In this document: in pieces, positions 51,055 through 60,040 of the stretch | Position numbering within the stretch: position 1 is the first letter of the stretch | Layout: every line of letters starts with the position of its first letter | Assembly (NCBI RefSeq): GCF_902499125.1 | Contig: NZ_CABVPX010000018.1 | Span: forward strand, 1-64,000 | DNA length: 64,000 nt | Source of the DNA: Burkholderia arboris | GTDB taxonomy: Bacteria; Pseudomonadota; Gammaproteobacteria; Burkholderiales; Burkholderiaceae | Reading direction: 5' to 3' | Notes under the pieces: generated by a model | What the model was told of the DNA's origin: nothing | Databases searched by the model: none | Seen by the model: the letters and a program-made list of their open reading frames with translations, nothing else | Made by a program: the position numbers and the translations under genes

Positions 51055-51722
51055 GAGCGATCCTCGAGCACGTAGCCCATCCCGCGGATCGTGTGAATCA
51101 GCTTCTTCTCGTACGCGTTGTCGATCTTCGCGCGCAGGCGCTTGATCGCCGCATCGACGACATTCGTGTCGCTGTCGAAATTCATGTCCCAGATCTGCGA
51201 CGTGATGAACGTGCGCGTCAGCACTTCGCCTTCGCGTTCCGCGAGCAACTGCAGCAGTGAGAATTCCTGCGCGGTCAGGTCGATGCGGGTGTCGGCGCGC
51301 CGCACGCGGCGCTTGAGCAGGTCGACCTCGAGATCGGCAACCTGCAGGAGCTCGCGCACGTTGCGCGGCGCGCGCCGCAGCAGCGAGCGGATGCGCGCGA
51401 GGAATTCGGCATACGCGAACGGCTTGAGCAGGTAATCGTCGGCGCCGAGTTCGAGCCCGGCGACCTTGTCCTCGATCGCCTCGCGCGCCGTGAGCAGCAG
51501 CACAGGTGTCTGCTTCTGCGCGCGCAGCCGCTTGAGTACCTCGAAACCGTCCAGCTCCGGCAGCATCACGTCGAGCACGACGAGGTCGAAATCCTCGTGC
51601 AGCGCGAGGAACAGCCCGTCCTTGCCGTTTTCCGCGATGTCGACCGTGTAGCTCGCCTCCATCAGCCCCTTCCGGAGGTACGAGGCCATCTTGGGTTCGT
51701 CTTCGACTATCAGTATCCGCAT
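51051..51722 (-). CDS. cusR: Response regulator CusR-like (OmpR family)
   Basis: 223 residues. Receiver domain with phospho-acceptor Asp51 (DLVVLDVMLPELDGFEVL), acidic pair (EDEP, 8-11) and Lys in LLKPFAYAEFL. The C-terminal winged helix (about 125-220) ends ALRAKIDNAYEKKLIHTIRGMGYVLED. Should activate the copper-resistance genes on both sides. A CusR/CopR-like box, ATGAC-N6-GTCAT, lies in its upstream region shared with the divergent small metal-binding gene. Confidence 0.95.
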   Translation of the reverse strand: MRILIVEDEPKMASYLRKGLMEASYTVDIAENGKDGLFLALHEDFDLVVLDVMLPELDGFEVLKRLRAQKQTPVLLLTAREAIEDKVAGLELGADDYLLKPFAYAEFLARIRSLLRRAPRNVRELLQVADLEVDLLKRRVRRADTRIDLTAQEFSLLQLLAEREGEVLTRTFITSQIWDMNFDSDTNVVDAAIKRLRAKIDNAYEKKLIHTIRGMGYVLEDRS

Positions 51723-51807
51723 GGTAAGGCAGGCTGTCCGTGATTCCAGCCGGTCAGTGTAACGCCTGAGCTTACGGCGCCGCGCGTGCGCGAAGGATGA
51801 CCGCCGG

Positions 51808-51823
51808 ATGACGGGATTGTCAT
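51808..51823. promoter_or_regulatory. Candidate CusR/CopR operator
   Basis: ATGAC-GGGATT-GTCAT has the same 5-6-5 spacing as the E. coli CusR box core (ATGAC-N6-GTCAT). A further GGATGAC precedes it by 11 bp. Lies in the 265-bp divergent region between cusR and the small His-rich gene. Confidence 0.6.
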
Positions 51824-51987
51824 GGAGCGCGCACGCTGCGTAGCCCGCGTTTCATGAAAATCCGGTCATGTTTCGGCCATGTCGTCGTCACCGCGCCGGC
51901 GATAAGCTGCGGCCGTCGTGTCTCCGGAGCGCGCCATTGCGGCGCCGTGCCGGCCCATCCGGTCATTGCCTGCCTGATTCCGCATCC

Positions 51988-52392
51988 ATGTCGTACTGGC
52001 GCAAATTCGTCCTCGTCGTGCTGCTGGCGCTGAGCCTGCCGATCCAGTCGTTCGCGGCCGTGTCGATGGCATGCGCGGGCGCTGGTGCGGTCGTGGCTAC
52101 GCCGCACGCGGAAGGCACGGCACGCGCCGATGATTCGGCCGCGCAGCATGCGATGCCGGGTGCGCACGGTGGCCAGCATGGGCATCAGCATGAGCACGAC
52201 GATCATGCGCGACATGCACAGCCGTGCCCGGCGTGCGGGTCGTGCTGCTTCGGCACCGGCATGGCGGATCTCCCTGCGGTGTCCGTTGCGTCGGGTATCG
52301 GTATCGCGATCGCCTCTTTCGCTCCGACGCCAGTCGTTGTGTCGTTCCTGACTGGCGGCATCGACAGGCCACCGCGCCGGCTTCTCGTCTAG
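51988..52392 (+). CDS. Small exported His/Cys-rich metal-binding protein
   Basis: 134 residues. Signal peptide to about 22 (LPIQSFAAV). Central cluster GGQHGHQHEHDDHARH followed by CPACGSCCFG gives nine histidines and four cysteines in 30 residues, clearly a metal-binding segment. A hydrophobic stretch follows and the tail is GGIDRPPRRLLV, echoing the RPPR tail of the protein at 41248. Divergent from cusR with a candidate CusR box between them. It heads the second copper unit. Confidence 0.75.
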   Translation: MSYWRKFVLVVLLALSLPIQSFAAVSMACAGAGAVVATPHAEGTARADDSAAQHAMPGAHGGQHGHQHEHDDHARHAQPCPACGSCCFGTGMADLPAVSVASGIGIAIASFAPTPVVVSFLTGGIDRPPRRLLV

Positions 52393-52481
52393 ACACGGCC
52401 CGCGGCCCGACCGGCCGCGATCTGCAATCCGCGCCGGCGGCGATATCGAATCCGCCGGACGACTCAAGACGAGACCTTTTC

Positions 52482-52754
52482 ATGCGACTGATCACTGCGG
52501 CGCTGTTGAGCGCGGCGGCCTTCGTGCCGTCGCTCGCGCCTGCGCAAACCCCGCTGCCCGATCCGGCGGACGCCGCCGCGGCGGTGCCGGATGTCACCGT
52601 GACGTCCGCATTCGATGGCTACCGGCCGTATCGCGACGACGAAGGCCCGGGCTGGAAACAACTGAACCGGGACGTGTCGGCGCGGCCCGCGAAGCCCGGC
52701 ACGCCGGCGCGCAACGGCGGCGCCCATGCAACACACGGAGGGGCCGCGCAATGA
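52482..52754 (+). CDS. Small exported protein before the TolC-like lipoprotein
   Basis: 90 residues. Signal peptide to about 23 (SLAPAQT), then VPDVTVTSAFDGYRPYRDDEGPGWKQLNRDVSARP and an Ala/His/Gly tail. I do not recognise a characterised family, but such small proteins are frequent ahead of copper-associated OMF genes in Burkholderia. Its stop overlaps the next start (ATGA), so translation is coupled. Confidence 0.65.
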   Translation: MRLITAALLSAAAFVPSLAPAQTPLPDPADAAAAVPDVTVTSAFDGYRPYRDDEGPGWKQLNRDVSARPAKPGTPARNGGAHATHGGAAQ

Positions 52755-54253
52755 CGAACCTGGCGATATCGCCGAGGATCGGCGCGGCCGCGGTCGCGCT
52801 GGCGTTCCTCGCGGGCTGCACGACGTTTTCGAAGGACGGCGGATTCGATGCCGTGTCGTCCGCCGCATCGGAACGCATCGGGAAAGACGCGGTGGTCGTC
52901 AGGAGCGACGCCGATCGCGAAGCCGTCGACAAACGAACCAGGGAACTGCTTGCGAAGCCGCTGTCGATGGACGACGCGGTGCAGGTCGCGCTGCTGAACA
53001 ACCGCGGCCTGCAGGCGTCGTATGCCGAACTCGGGTTGTCGGAGGCCGACCTCGTGCAGGCCGGCCGGCTGCCGAACCCGCGCTTCGCGTTCAGCCGCAC
53101 GCGCGCCGGCGATGGCGAGCTGACGCTTGGCCGCACGTTCTCGGCGAACGTGTTCGCGCTGCTGACGATGCCGCTCGCAACGAACATCGAACGCCGCCGC
53201 TTCGAGCAAACCAAGCTGGAAACGGCCGACGCGATGCTGAAGGTGGCGGCCGATGCGCGCCGCGCGTATGTCGAGGCCGTCGCCGCCGAACAGGCCGCGA
53301 ACTACGCGCAACAGGTACGTGACGCCGCGAGCGCGGCCGCCGAACTCGCGCAGCGCATGCGGCAGGCCGGCAACTTCAGCCGCCTCGATTACGCACGCGA
53401 ACAGGCGTTCCATGCCGACGCGGTCGCGCAGCACGCGAAGGCGCGCCAACAGGCCGTGGCCGCGCGCGAGAAGCTGACGCGCGCGCTGGGGCTGTGGGGC
53501 GAGCGCACGCAGTACGCGCTGCCCGAGCGCTTGCCCGACCTGCCAAAAGCCCGCCCGGACCTGCCCGGTCTCGAACGCTTCGCGATGAGCAACCGCTTCG
53601 ACATCCAGGCCGCGAAGCTGCAGATGCAGGGCGTCGCATCGTCGCTCGGCCTGAGCAAGGCGACACGCTTCGTCAACGCGGTCGAGCTCGGCTACGTGAA
53701 CAACTACGAGACCGGCAAGGGCCACGAGCACGGCTACGAGATCAGCGTGGAGATTCCGCTGTTCGACTGGGGCGGCGCGAAGGTCGCGCGCGCCGAGGCC
53801 ATCTACATGCAGTCGGCGAACCGGCTCGCGAAGACGGCGATCGACGCGCGCTCGGAAGTGCGCGAATCGTACGCGGCGTATGTGACGAGCTACGACGTCG
53901 CGACGCACTATCGCGATGAAGTCGTGCCGCTGCGCAAGACGATCTCCGACGAACTGCTGCTGCGCTACAACGGGATGCTGGCGAGCGTGTTCGAGCTGCT
54001 GACCGATGCGCGCGAACAGGTCGGCGCGGTCAACGGCTACATCGATGCGCTGAAGGACTACTGGCTCGCCGAAACCGATCTGCAGATGGCCGTCGGCGGC
54101 CGGCTGCCGTCATCGGGCGCCGCGCCGCGCGCGACGAATGACACCGCCTCGGCACCGGAATCCCCATCCAGGGCCGACGCTGCTCCGCAGCCGGCTTCCA
54201 CCCCCGCGGCGCAACCGGCGCCCGCGACGCAAACGCATCCGGAAGGTCATTGA
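52751..54253 (+). CDS. TolC-like outer-membrane efflux lipoprotein
   Basis: 500 residues. Lipobox AFLAGCTTF (Cys about 23), then two TolC-type helical repeats (SMDDAVQVALLNNRGLQASYAELGLSEADLVQAGRLPNP; EIPLFDWGGAKVARAEAIYMQSANRLAKTAID). The Pro/Ala-rich 45-residue tail (SSGAAPRATNDTASAPESPSR) is an oddity. In a unit with a multicopper oxidase, a CusF-like protein and CopCD, but without its own pump or adaptor; it could exchange with CusC. Confidence 0.85.
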   Translation: MTNLAISPRIGAAAVALAFLAGCTTFSKDGGFDAVSSAASERIGKDAVVVRSDADREAVDKRTRELLAKPLSMDDAVQVALLNNRGLQASYAELGLSEADLVQAGRLPNPRFAFSRTRAGDGELTLGRTFSANVFALLTMPLATNIERRRFEQTKLETADAMLKVAADARRAYVEAVAAEQAANYAQQVRDAASAAAELAQRMRQAGNFSRLDYAREQAFHADAVAQHAKARQQAVAAREKLTRALGLWGERTQYALPERLPDLPKARPDLPGLERFAMSNRFDIQAAKLQMQGVASSLGLSKATRFVNAVELGYVNNYETGKGHEHGYEISVEIPLFDWGGAKVARAEAIYMQSANRLAKTAIDARSEVRESYAAYVTSYDVATHYRDEVVPLRKTISDELLLRYNGMLASVFELLTDAREQVGAVNGYIDALKDYWLAETDLQMAVGGRLPSSGAAPRATNDTASAPESPSRADAAPQPASTPAAQPAPATQTHPEGH

Positions 54254-54254
54254 C

Positions 54255-55550
54255 ATGGTGTCCCGTCGACAATTTCTCAGCGGCTCGGGCGCCGCGCTGC
54301 TCGGTGCGGCGATGGTCAGCAAGGCCGGCGCCGCGTCGCTGCCCGAAGCGCCCTCGATGGCGAAAACCGGCACGCAGCCGCCGCTCGTGCCGCCGAACGG
54401 CCGCCCGTACACGCCCGTCGCGACGCTGAACGGCTGGTCGCTGCCGTGGCGGATGAAGAACGGCTGGAAGGAATTCCACCTGACGGCCGAACCCGTCGTG
54501 CGCGAGATGGCGCCCGGCATGAACGCGAACCTGTGGGGCTACAACGGCCAGTCGCCGGGCCCGACGATCGAGGCCGTCGAAGGCGACAAGGTCCGCATCT
54601 TCGTGACCAACCGGCTGCCCGAGCACACGACGATCCACTGGCACGGGCTGCGGCTGCCGAACGGGATGGACGGCGTGGGCGGTCTCACGCAGCCGCACAT
54701 TCCGCCCGGCAAGACCTTCGTCTACGAGTTCCAGCTCGAATCGCACGGCACGTTCATGTATCACCCGCACGCCGACGAGATGGTGCAGATGGCGATGGGG
54801 ATGATGGGCATGTTCATCGTGCACCCGAAGGATCGCGGCACGATGCCGGTCGATCGCGACTTCGTGTTCCTGCTCGCCGCGTACGACATCGACCCGGGCA
54901 GCTACACGCCGCGCGTGAACGAGATGACCGACTTCAACATGTGGACGTTCAACTCGCGCGTGTTCCCGGGCATCGATCCGCTGCCGATGCGCGCCGGCGA
55001 CCGCGTGCGGATTCGTTTCGGCAACCTGACGATGACGAACCATCCGATCCACCTGCACGGCTACAGCTTCGAAGTCGCGGGCACCGACGGTGGCTGGATT
55101 CCGCCGGCGGCGCGCTGGCCGGAAGTGACGGCCGATGTCGCGGTGGGGCAGATGCGCGCGATCGAGTTCACCGCCGATCGTCCGGGCGACTGGGCGTTCC
55201 ACTGCCACAAGTCGCACCACACGATGAATGCGATGGGCCACCAGGTGCCGAACCTGATCGGCGTGCCGCAGCAGGATCTCGCGAAGCGCATCGGCAAGCT
55301 CGTGCCCGACTACATGGCGATGGGCAGCACGGGCGGCGCGATGGGCGGGATGGAGATGCCGCTGCCGGACAACACGCTGCCGATGATGACGGGCACCGGC
55401 CCGTTCGGGCCGCTGGAGATGGGCGGCATGTTCACGGTCTGCAAGGTGCGGCAGGGGCTCGGCCGCAACGACTATCGCGATCCGGGCTGGTTCCGGCATC
55501 CGAAGGGCACCGTCGCCTACGAATACACCGGCGAATTGCCGGACGGTTGA
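54255..55550 (+). CDS. Tat-exported multicopper oxidase
   Basis: 431 residues. Twin-arginine signal SRRQFLSGSGAALLGAAMV. All four copper motifs: TIHWHGLRLP, MYHPHADEM, HPIHLHGYS and WAFHCHKSHHTM (type 1 Cys in HCH). Met-rich tail (GGMEMPLPDNTLPMM) as in CueO/CopA. Probably oxidises Cu(I) to the less toxic Cu(II) in the periplasm. ATG at 54255 has GGAAGG about 8 bases upstream, overlapping the end of the previous gene. Confidence 0.93.
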   Translation: MVSRRQFLSGSGAALLGAAMVSKAGAASLPEAPSMAKTGTQPPLVPPNGRPYTPVATLNGWSLPWRMKNGWKEFHLTAEPVVREMAPGMNANLWGYNGQSPGPTIEAVEGDKVRIFVTNRLPEHTTIHWHGLRLPNGMDGVGGLTQPHIPPGKTFVYEFQLESHGTFMYHPHADEMVQMAMGMMGMFIVHPKDRGTMPVDRDFVFLLAAYDIDPGSYTPRVNEMTDFNMWTFNSRVFPGIDPLPMRAGDRVRIRFGNLTMTNHPIHLHGYSFEVAGTDGGWIPPAARWPEVTADVAVGQMRAIEFTADRPGDWAFHCHKSHHTMNAMGHQVPNLIGVPQQDLAKRIGKLVPDYMAMGSTGGAMGGMEMPLPDNTLPMMTGTGPFGPLEMGGMFTVCKVRQGLGRNDYRDPGWFRHPKGTVAYEYTGELPDG

Positions 55551-55618
55551 GCAGCAGCACGCGGGGGCCGTACCGATGCGGCCGCCGGGTTTCATTCACT
55601 CACATGGGAGTCTTCACG

Positions 55619-55966
55619 ATGAAGAAGGGACTGGTTTTGATGGCAACGGGTTGCGCGCTGGCGTTTTCCGCCGCGTCGTACGCAGCCGGCGACATGGCCG
55701 GCATGGACATGAGCGGCGCCGCGAAGCAGGGCGCCGACGCGGCGCATTGCATGTCGCACGGTGAAATCCGCAAGGTCGATACGGCCGCCGGCAAGCTGAC
55801 GATCAAGCACGGCCCGCTGGAGAACCTCGGGATGGACGGGATGACGATGGCGTTCAAGGTGAAGGACCCGGCGATGCTGTCGCAGGTCAAGGCCGGCGAC
55901 AAGATCGACTTCGTCGCCGAGGACGTGAATGGCGCGCTGACGGTCGTCGAACTGAAGAAGCCGTGA
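55619..55966 (+). CDS. Second CusF-like periplasmic copper protein
   Basis: 115 residues. Signal peptide to SYAAG, Met-rich linker (GDMAGMDMSG), a Cys/His pair (AHCMSHGE) and the CusF fold IRKVDTAAGKLTIKHGPLENLGMDGMTMAFKVKD with conserved His and Met ligands. Start set by GGGAG before ATG 55619 (alternative ATG at 55604). Closely related to the protein at 47744. Lies between the oxidase and copC. Confidence 0.9.
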   Translation: MKKGLVLMATGCALAFSAASYAAGDMAGMDMSGAAKQGADAAHCMSHGEIRKVDTAAGKLTIKHGPLENLGMDGMTMAFKVKDPAMLSQVKAGDKIDFVAEDVNGALTVVELKKP

Positions 55967-55980
55967 CGCGGAGCGCGAAC

Positions 55981-56361
55981 ATGAAGATCACGAATCCCGG
56001 ACGGTTGGCCGCGATCGTTGCGGTGGCCGCACTCGTTGCGGCCGTGCCGATCGCGGCGTCGGCACACGGCAAGCTGGAAAGCGCCGCACCGGCGACGGGC
56101 AGCACGGTCGACGTGGCGCCCGACACCGTGCGGCTCACCTTCAACGAAGACCTCGAACCGGCATTCAGTTCGGTGAAGGTGTCGGACGCGAGCGGCAACG
56201 CCGTCACGCAGGACAAGGCGCAGGTCGATGCATCGAACCCGCGCGTGATGACGGTCGCGATGCCGAAGCTCGCGCCCGGTGCGTACACGGTGCAATGGGC
56301 TGCGATGACGGCCGATGCGCACCGCACGAAGGGCACCTATACCTTCAGGGTGAAGGGATGA
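55981..56361 (+). CDS. copC: CopC periplasmic copper-binding protein
   Basis: 126 residues. Signal peptide ends IAASA and the mature protein starts HGKLESAAP, so the N-terminal His can bind Cu(II) as in CopC/PcoC. FNEDLEPAFSSVKVSD and WAAMTADAHRTKGTYTFRV complete the beta barrel, including the second-site His. Overlaps copD by four bases, as usual for the pair. Confidence 0.92.
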   Translation: MKITNPGRLAAIVAVAALVAAVPIAASAHGKLESAAPATGSTVDVAPDTVRLTFNEDLEPAFSSVKVSDASGNAVTQDKAQVDASNPRVMTVAMPKLAPGAYTVQWAAMTADAHRTKGTYTFRVKG

Positions 56362-57299
56362 ACGACGGCATCGTCGGCCTGCTGCGGCTCGTGGCGGTGG
56401 CGCTCCAGAACGCCGGGTTCGCCGTCGTCGTCGGTGCGCTGCTCGGCAGCCACTGGCTCGCGCGCGGCGCGTCGGCATGGCAGCGCGCCGTCGGGCGGCG
56501 GCTCGTCGCGACGCTGCGCCTCGCGTCGGTCGTGTCGCTGCTCGCCAGCATCACTGCGTTCTGGGCGCACTGCGCACTGATGAGCGAAGTGCCGTTGCTC
56601 GACGCGGGGCCGGCCGTTTGCGCGATGCTCGCGGGCACGGGGTTCGGTCATGCATGGCTGGCCGGCGCCGTGTTCATGCTCGTCGTCGTGCTGCTGTCGT
56701 GCGTCAGGCGCGCGGACGACACGCGGGTTCCGTTCGCGATGTGGGCTGCGCTCGCCTGCGTCGCGCTGGCTCGCAGCAACGGCGGGCATCCGGTGGACGC
56801 AGGCTGGTTCAGCGTGCCGGTGTGGATCGACTGGCTGCATCTGCTGGCGATCAGCGCGTGGGTCGGGCTCGTGCTCGTGACGGCGTTCGGCGTGATGCCG
56901 CGGCTCGCCGGCATGCCCGCGAGCGAACGCACGGCGGGCGCATCGTTCGTGCAGTCGCTGTCCGATGCATCGACGTATGCGCTGATCGTGCTGTTCGCGA
57001 CCGGCGCGTACAACGGCTGGCGCGGCGTCGCCACGCCCGCCAACCTGCTCGCGTCGACGTACGGGCAGATCCTGCTGCTGAAGTTCGCGCTGGTGCTGAT
57101 CGCGGCGGCGCTCGGCGGGCACAACCGCTTCTTCGGGATGCCGAAGCTGTTGGCCGCGCTGAAGGATCCGGTCGCCGCGATGCCGGCCCGTTCGTTGAAA
57201 CGGTTCGGCGCAGTGTTGCGGATCGAGGCGGTCGTGCTCGGTGGCGTGCTGATGGTCGCGGCCGTGCTCGTGTCGAGTGCGTTGCCGGGGACGGTGTAG
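56358..57299 (+). CDS. copD: CopD inner-membrane copper protein
   Basis: 313 residues with about eight membrane helices and the CopD core SVPVWIDWLHLLAISAWVGLVLVTAFGVMPRLA (split motif with His of DWLH). Thought to bring copper across the inner membrane with CopC. Last gene of the copper unit; no clear terminator in the 200 bp after it. Confidence 0.9.
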   Translation: MNDGIVGLLRLVAVALQNAGFAVVVGALLGSHWLARGASAWQRAVGRRLVATLRLASVVSLLASITAFWAHCALMSEVPLLDAGPAVCAMLAGTGFGHAWLAGAVFMLVVVLLSCVRRADDTRVPFAMWAALACVALARSNGGHPVDAGWFSVPVWIDWLHLLAISAWVGLVLVTAFGVMPRLAGMPASERTAGASFVQSLSDASTYALIVLFATGAYNGWRGVATPANLLASTYGQILLLKFALVLIAAALGGHNRFFGMPKLLAALKDPVAAMPARSLKRFGAVLRIEAVVLGGVLMVAAVLVSSALPGTV

Positions 57300-57439
57300 C
57301 GCGGCGGGCCATGCGCACAGGCACGCGGGGCAATCGTCGCGGGCACGAAGACGTTTTTCGTCAGACGATTTCCCCGCATTTTCAGGCCCGAACGGGCGAT
57401 CGGTGGCGATCGCAGCGCGATAACGACAATTACATCGAC

Positions 57440-57480
57440 CTGTCTTTCGATTACCAAAAACTGTCATTGAGCGCCGCTAA
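57440..57480 (+). promoter_or_regulatory. Candidate Pho-box-like promoter of the nuclease gene
   Basis: CTGTCTT (57440) and CTGTCAT (57461) half-sites 21 bp apart, the second followed at 11 bp by TAAGCT as a -10. Pho boxes are CTGTCAT repeats with 11-bp period, so the spacing is almost two periods. Weak evidence. Confidence 0.3.
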
Positions 57481-57514
57481 GCTTTCGCCACCCTCACAAC
57501 CGGGATTCCCCGTC

Positions 57515-59329
57515 ATGCGCTCGACAATCCGCCTGTTTACCCCGCTATTGCTGCTCCCGACGCTCGCCGCGCCGGTCTTCGCCGCCACGGCCGCCCCCGT
57601 CAGCCCGAACTGCGGCGGCAGCACGACGCCGATCGCCGATATCCAGGGGCCTGGCGCGCCGTCGCCGCTCGCCGGCCAGAACGTGTCGATCGAAGCCGTC
57701 GTCACCGCCGATTTCGGCGGCACGGACGGCTTCGGCGGTTTCTTCGTCCAGCAGGCCGACGCGCAACGCCGCAACCAGCCGGGCGTGTCCGAAGGCCTGT
57801 TCGTCTATGCGCCGAAAGCGCGCGCGAAGGCCGGCGATCTCGTGCACGTGACGGGCAAGGTCGAGGAGAAATACGGGCAGACGCAACTGACGCTGTCGGG
57901 CGCGATCGCGGTGTGCGCGAACGGCCAGACGGTCACGCCCGCGACGCTCACGCTGCCGGTCGACAGCCCGAGCACGTTCGCCGCGTACGAAGGGATGCTC
58001 GTGCGCCTGCCGCAGACGCTGAACGTGACCGACAACTACGAGCTCGGCCGCTACGGCAGCGTGATGCTCAGCAACGGCCGCCTGCGCACGCCGACGAGCG
58101 TCGTGCCGCCCGCCCAGGCGCAGACGCAGATCGACGCGAACGCACGCAACCGCCTGATCCTCGACGACGGCTCGAACAAGCAGAACCCGGCAACCGTGCC
58201 GTACCCGGCGCCGGGCCTGTCGGCCGCGAACACGCTGCGTGCGGGCTACACCGTGCGCGACGTCGAAGGCGTGCTCGAGGTGCGTTACGGCGCATGGCGC
58301 GTGCAGCCGCTGCCCGGCGCGGCCGTACCGGCGTTCGACACGCGTCCGAACCCGCGCACGAACGCGCCGGCACGCGATCCGAAGTCGAACCTGCGCGTCG
58401 CGTCGTTCAACGTGCTGAACTACTTCAACGGCAACGGTCTCGGCGGCGGCTTCGACGATCCGAACAACCGCGGCGCGAAGAACTACCAGGAATTCCAGCG
58501 TCAGGAAGCGAAGATCGTCGGCGCGCTGAAGGCGCTCGACGCCGACGTGATCGGCCTGATGGAAGTCCAGAACAACGGCTACGGCGAACTGGGCGCGGTG
58601 CGCCAGCTCGCGGCGAAACTCGGCAACAACTGGCGCGTGGTCGATCCGGGCGTGTCGCGCCTCGGTGGCGATGCGATCGCGGTCGCGATAATCTACGACA
58701 GCCGCAAGGTCGAACCGGTCGGCCGCACGGCGACGCTCGCGATCGACGACAAGAACCGCCAGCCGCTCGCACAGTCGTTCCGGCTGATCAACGGCAACAA
58801 GCAGTCGCTGACGGTGGCCGTGAACCACCTGAAGTCGAAGAACTGCCCGGACGCCACGAACGACGATCTCGACCAGGGCGACGGCCAGGGCTGCTGGAAC
58901 CCGACGCGCACGCGTGCGGCGGCGAAGGTGGCCGACTGGCTCGCAGGCAACCCGACGGGTGTCGCGGGCCAGGGCGTGCTGCTGATCGGCGACTTCAACA
59001 GCTACACGTACGAAGACCCGATCCGCACGCTCGAATCGCGCGGCTACCGCAACCTCGTCGCGCGCTGGATCGGCGCAAATGCGTACAGCTACGTGTACAA
59101 CGGCGAAGCCGGCTATCTCGATCACGCGCTCGCGACGCTGCCGCTCGCGTCGCACGTGAAGGCCGTGCACGAATGGCACATCAACGCGGACGAGCCGCTC
59201 GCGCTGCAGTACACGCTCGCGTACAAGTCGGCCGAACAGCAGAAGACGTTCTACGCGCCGGATGCGTATCGTTCGTCGGATCACGATCCGGTGCTGATCG
59301 ATATCGCGCTGCCGGGCGGCGGGAAGTAA
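57515..59329 (+). CDS. Extracellular endonuclease/exonuclease/phosphatase-family nuclease (ExeM/NucH-like)
   Basis: 604 residues. Signal peptide to PVFAAT; OB-fold-like N-terminal domain (about 35-260: NVSIEAVVTADFGGTDGFGGFFVQ); C-terminal EEP domain (about 285-600) with LRVASFNVLNYFN, VIGLMEVQNNG, VAVNHLKSKN, LLIGDFNSYTYEDP and SSDHDPVLIDI, containing the catalytic Asp, Glu and His. Secreted DNase, probably for phosphate or nucleotide scavenging or biofilm DNA. ATG at 57515; a 15-bp perfect hairpin ends it. Confidence 0.9.
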   Translation: MRSTIRLFTPLLLLPTLAAPVFAATAAPVSPNCGGSTTPIADIQGPGAPSPLAGQNVSIEAVVTADFGGTDGFGGFFVQQADAQRRNQPGVSEGLFVYAPKARAKAGDLVHVTGKVEEKYGQTQLTLSGAIAVCANGQTVTPATLTLPVDSPSTFAAYEGMLVRLPQTLNVTDNYELGRYGSVMLSNGRLRTPTSVVPPAQAQTQIDANARNRLILDDGSNKQNPATVPYPAPGLSAANTLRAGYTVRDVEGVLEVRYGAWRVQPLPGAAVPAFDTRPNPRTNAPARDPKSNLRVASFNVLNYFNGNGLGGGFDDPNNRGAKNYQEFQRQEAKIVGALKALDADVIGLMEVQNNGYGELGAVRQLAAKLGNNWRVVDPGVSRLGGDAIAVAIIYDSRKVEPVGRTATLAIDDKNRQPLAQSFRLINGNKQSLTVAVNHLKSKNCPDATNDDLDQGDGQGCWNPTRTRAAAKVADWLAGNPTGVAGQGVLLIGDFNSYTYEDPIRTLESRGYRNLVARWIGANAYSYVYNGEAGYLDHALATLPLASHVKAVHEWHINADEPLALQYTLAYKSAEQQKTFYAPDAYRSSDHDPVLIDIALPGGGK

Positions 59330-60040
59330 TCGCGGGCTGACGTGCCATCACCGACGACGTGCGGCCCCGCCGCACGTCGTCGGCCCGCCCGGAAATGCCG
59401 GCCGGATATCGGGTAAATAATGCCGCCGATACCGGATTGAATTAACGAAATCGGTATTTTGTGGATGACGCGATGCGCATCGGCATCGCAATTGAAGAAA
59501 GGCCGAAGTGAATCGAATCCTGAAGTGACGGGTGAATGTCGCTATCCAGTCTTAATCGATTATGGATAATAAAAATGAAAGAAAAATCCTGTCGATCTGA
59601 AGGCTTTCGATGCGCAGTGCCAATACGGCAAAGGCTTGCGTGTTGTGCGAGAAAAGTAAAATATTTGGCGCCGCATTGCGGATAAAGAACACCTTGCACG
59701 AATAATCCCATTTTCTTTCAAATGCCAGACACTGGCGGCCCTTCGCATCATTGCGGGATTTTTAATATCGGAATGATCTTTGACAACGCGGCGCAGCACC
59801 GCCTATTTTTGTCATGTCGTAAATTTTGGTCATATAAAAGTTGTCCAAACTGCAGGGGGCGCGTCCGAGCACCATTCTCGCCAGCAGTTTGCTGTGTCTG
59901 TATCAAGTTCAGTCTCTGAGAAGTCCCATCCCCAACCGCCGACTGCCGACCGTGCAACGCGAGTGGCGGGTAGGCCTGCGCGTTTCGCGGGCGTTGGCGG
60001 CCTTTGTGAAGTGGTATCTGAACCAGCCACAAGGAAAGAG
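59330..60040. other. AT-rich gene-free region
   Basis: 711 bp. From about 59400 to 59860 the sequence is markedly AT-rich against its neighbours (for example around 59440-59600). It has inverted repeats ATACCG/CGGTAT (59429-59457, then TTTT) and TATCCA/TGGATA (59543-59568). No supported gene; small minus-strand frames here look non-coding. May hold an sRNA, regulatory region or a remnant of acquired DNA. Confidence 0.5.
59351..59383 (+). terminator. Terminator after the nuclease gene
   Basis: Perfect 15-bp stem CCGACGACGTGCGGC/GCCGCACGTCGTCGG with a CCC loop, 21 bp after the stop codon. Confidence 0.88.

Noticed and set aside
59442..59799. Short minus-strand frames in the AT-rich region
   Set aside because: No RBS, no motif, and they overlap each other; AT-rich chance frames.
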